A DNA stretch of 64,000 bases, taken from Peptoniphilus phoceensis. GTDB taxonomy: Bacteria; Bacillota; Clostridia; Tissierellales; Peptoniphilaceae. Numbering within the stretch: the stretch's first letter is position 1; the number at the start of each line of letters is the position of its first letter. The DNA is taken from assembly GCF_001517665.2 (NCBI RefSeq), contig NZ_LN999806.1, positions 62,001 to 126,000 of the forward strand, read 5' to 3'. Under the pieces are notes generated by a model. That model was not told the DNA's origin. It did not search any database and worked only from the letters and a program-made list of their open reading frames with translations. The translations under genes were made by a program, and so were the position numbers. Positions 61,804-64,000 of this stretch are shown in pieces.

Positions 61804-63156
61804 TTAAAAATCAAAATCTTTTCTCCACTTTCCAAATTTAAAATAAATTGCCATAATTAGGAAATTTGCAAGATAAGAAACTGGATAAATTATGGATATT
61901 ACCCTTATTGAATTGTAAATTGGCATTGCAAAGTAAACTATTACAATCCTAAATATACAAATTGTTAGAAGAGAAATAATCATGGGTCCCATTGCGTGTC
62001 CACTTCCTCTTATAAAGCCAGATATTGTTTCTGAAAGTCCAAAGGACCATATTCCAAGACTCAAAATCTTCAGGAAGTCTGCCCCATAGGCAACGACATC
62101 AGGATCAGAATTAAATATTGCAATAAGAGGACTTGCCAAGAAGTATGCTATTAGTGACAATACAAAAGCAATTCCAAATACAATTAATAGTGAAACTTTC
62201 ATACCTTCACGAAGTCTGTCAAATTTTTGGGCACCAAAGTTTTGTCCCGAAAAAGTTGTAGCTGCAAGAGCAATAGCTTGCAGGGACATAAATAAAAATC
62301 CATCTATTCTTCCTTCTGCCGCAACACCTGCTATGGCATCTGGTCCAAAGGAATTTATCTTCGCTTGGAAAATTACATTAGTAAAGGACAAGAGAGCTGT
62401 TTGAACTCCTGTTGGGATACCAACTTCAAAAATTCTCTTAGCTTCAAACTTGTGAAGTTTTATTTCACTTCTTCTAAGTTTATAAGATCCATCAGTTTTT
62501 AGGAGTGAATAAGTTACAAGAATTGCTGATGTAACTTGAGATGCAAGGGTTGCAATACCTGCTCCTAGTACTGACATCTTTAAAAATCCTACTAACAATA
62601 AGTCAAGGGCAATATTTACAATAGCAGAAACGCACAAAAAGTTAAAAGGTCTCTTGGAGTCGCCTGTTGCTCTTAGGATTGATGCTCCCATGTTGTATAT
62701 AAGAATTGGAACTGTTCCTAGGAAAAATACCCTCATGTAAATTGTCGCATCTTGTAAAATTTCCTGTGGTGTGTCCATTATCCTTAGGAAAAATGGCGTA
62801 GTAAAATAACCAAAGGCCGTTATAATAAGACCCGAAACTAGTCCGAGAAAATAAGAACAACCCACAGATCTTTTTAAAGCTTCTCTGTCATTGGAACCAT
62901 AGTAAAGAGAAATTATTACTGATGCACCAGTTGTAAGCCCAAGGAAAAGACCAATCAAAAGGTTTGAAACAGGTCCAGTTGCTCCAACGGCTGCCATGGG
63001 GTTTTTGCCAGCAAATCTTCCCACTATCATAAGGTCAGCTGTGTTGTAGAGCTGTTGCAAAAAGTTTGTGAGAAGAAGGGGAATGGCAAATTTAATTATC
63101 CCTTCGACAATTGAGCCTTCTGTCAAATTTATATTTCTGCTTATTTTTTTACTCAT
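61804..63156 (-). CDS. MATE-family multidrug/cation efflux transporter
   Basis: This is a 450-residue protein with twelve spans in two similar halves. Landmarks are LTEGSIVEGIIKFAIPLLLTNFLQQLYNTADLMIVGRFAG at the N-terminus and the matching GIPTGVQTALLSFTNVIFQAKINSFGPDA segment at the start of the second half. Members export drugs or metabolites in exchange for protons or sodium; a substrate cannot be named. ATG 63156 is preferred because GTGAGGT stands six bases ahead; an ATG two codons earlier touches that site. It overlaps the end of nnrE by 8 bases, an arrangement whose functional meaning is unclear. Confidence 0.92.
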   Translation of the reverse strand: MSKKISRNINLTEGSIVEGIIKFAIPLLLTNFLQQLYNTADLMIVGRFAGKNPMAAVGATGPVSNLLIGLFLGLTTGASVIISLYYGSNDREALKRSVGCSYFLGLVSGLIITAFGYFTTPFFLRIMDTPQEILQDATIYMRVFFLGTVPILIYNMGASILRATGDSKRPFNFLCVSAIVNIALDLLLVGFLKMSVLGAGIATLASQVTSAILVTYSLLKTDGSYKLRRSEIKLHKFEAKRIFEVGIPTGVQTALLSFTNVIFQAKINSFGPDAIAGVAAEGRIDGFLFMSLQAIALAATTFSGQNFGAQKFDRLREGMKVSLLIVFGIAFVLSLIAYFLASPLIAIFNSDPDVVAYGADFLKILSLGIWSFGLSETISGFIRGSGHAMGPMIISLLTICIFRIVIVYFAMPIYNSIRVISIIYPVSYLANFLIMAIYFKFGKWRKDFDF

Positions 63157-63772
63157 TGGCATACCTCACAATCCCTATATATATTTTTTTAAGTTCTCCC
63201 ACCTTGCTATTTAAAAGTTCTCCCTTTTTTATGTCCGAAATAGCATAAGTAAGATTAGACGCTACACAATTACCGTACTCATCTCCAGTATCTGCATCCA
63301 TTCCAGAAGGGATATCCACAGCAATGACATAATTTCCATGTTCATTTATACAGTTGATTAAGTTTTTATAAAAAGAATTTAAATCTCTATTTAAACCAAC
63401 CCCAAAAATGGCGTCAATAGTAACTTCATTGACTTCTAGTGATTCAACTAAGTCATCAAAATTTTCGTCTTCTATATAATTTATTTCAGTAAGTTTTTCC
63501 AAAATTTCTAAATTTTTTGAAAATTCTCTAGTGGGATATTCGCCAACTACAAATACCTCAACTAGTTTTCCACTTAGTATTAGGTGCCTTGCAATGACAA
63601 GACCATCGCCACCATTATTTCCCTTACCGCAAATTATTGTAAAGGAATCGTACTGATTAATTTCACGATATATTCCCATTCCTGCATTTTCCATTAAAAT
63701 AAGAGAATCAATTTTATATTCATCTATTGTTCTCTTCTCTAGTTCAATCATTTTATTTTTTGAAATTGTCAC
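63149..63772 (-). CDS. nnrE: NAD(P)H-hydrate epimerase (YjeF_N domain only)
   Basis: This enzyme epimerises the damaged hydrated forms of NADH and NADPH so a partner dehydratase can repair them. The 207-residue protein has the YjeF_N landmarks ENAGMGIYREI near 30, CGKGNNGGDGLVIARHL near 50 (the NAD-phosphate loop), DAIFGVGLNR near 125 and AVDIPSGMDADTGD near 155. The dehydratase half (YjeF_C) is absent, so a separate NnrD must exist elsewhere. The likeliest start is GTG 63772, six bases after GGGAGG. The ATG two codons upstream would abut that site. Confidence 0.9.
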   Translation of the reverse strand: MTISKNKMIELEKRTIDEYKIDSLILMENAGMGIYREINQYDSFTIICGKGNNGGDGLVIARHLILSGKLVEVFVVGEYPTREFSKNLEILEKLTEINYIEDENFDDLVESLEVNEVTIDAIFGVGLNRDLNSFYKNLINCINEHGNYVIAVDIPSGMDADTGDEYGNCVASNLTYAISDIKKGELLNSKVGELKKIYIGIVRYANE

Positions 63773-63778
63773 AGTCAT

Positions 63779-64000
63779 CCCTCCTTCTTCTTATTATATG
63801 CTATTTGTGAAAAATTAAAACCATCTAGCCCCATTTATCTTCTACAAATTCAATTTTTAACAAATTTTTATCTCGTAACATAAATTTGATGAAAATCTTA
63901 AAATTATTTATAAATATTTAGATTTATTTTTAAAGATATTAAGATTTATTTTCTTTAGTTTTTATATTAAGACTTTCATAAAGTATTTATTTTACAACTT
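63779..64000. other. Upstream region of nnrE, no gene seen
   Basis: This is AT-rich sequence. On the minus strand a TATAAT box (about 63800) lies close to the nnrE ribosome site but has only a weak -35. I see no frame with a ribosome site and no structured RNA before the window ends. Confidence 0.5.

Noticed and set aside
1-64000. rRNA, tRNA, prophage or insertion sequence
   Set aside because: I saw no transposase, integrase, phage structural gene, rRNA or cloverleaf in any part of the window.

Overview
The window is AT-rich DNA from a low-GC Gram-positive anaerobe. The signs are LPXTG-type sorting signals with class C sortases, a PrsA-like foldase, an Etf/acyl-CoA dehydrogenase operon, a flavodiiron protein, GGAGG ribosome sites and no rRNA or tRNA gene that I can see. 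The mix of genes, and giant Cna-B surface proteins in particular, suggests an anaerobic coccus of the Peptoniphilaceae (Anaerococcus, Peptoniphilus or Finegoldia type). That placement is inferred from gene content, not from a phylogenetic marker.

Layout. 1-950 holds a 40-residue membrane peptide gene and a duplicated, hairpin-rich intergenic repeat. 1.0-6.4 kb (minus) is a six-gene operon: FAD-linked lactate/glycolate-type dehydrogenase, acyl-CoA dehydrogenase, EtfB, EtfA, LrgA, LrgB. It reads as a chain that moves electrons from a 2-hydroxy acid through Etf to an acyl-CoA dehydrogenase, with a pyruvate-type transporter attached. A divergent gene (6.55-7.99 kb) encodes an unrecognised regulator-like protein. 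At 8.1-8.6 kb an intact RelB/DinJ-type antitoxin sits next to a frameshifted YoeB toxin.

9-41 kb (minus) is a sortase-dependent pilus and adhesin locus. In transcription order it has a backbone pilin, a small Cna-B pilin, two tandem class C sortases, a third divergent sortase, a membrane-anchored PrsA-like foldase and a 3676-residue Cna-B/VWA-like surface protein. After a terminator comes a separately promoted 4425-residue Cna-B surface protein. 41.8-45.7 kb is a MacAB-like ABC export system. 45.9-47.2 kb is an NhaC-type antiporter. 47.4-50.8 kb is an OpuC-type osmoprotectant ABC importer.

50.97-51.3 kb encodes a member of the encapsulated-ferritin family. It keeps all recognisable iron ligands but carries a charged lysine/glutamate tail, and there is no encapsulin gene in the window. 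51.4-55.4 kb (minus) holds an AI-2E family permease, a small charged protein, a radical SAM protein and nicotinate phosphoribosyltransferase. 55.7-57.9 kb (plus) holds a TtcA-like thiolase of the PP-loop family and a flavodiiron protein.

58.03-58.44 kb (minus) appears to be a transcription unit with no protein gene: a good promoter, a hairpin starting at the predicted first base, 13-nt complementary arms about 270 nt apart and a strong terminator. I consider it a candidate structured RNA of about 410 nt and the best lead for something undescribed. The rest (58.5-63.8 kb) is an ArsC/Spx-family thioredoxin-fold protein, a ClC transporter, an unrecognised anchored protein, a MATE transporter and an NAD(P)H-hydrate epimerase.
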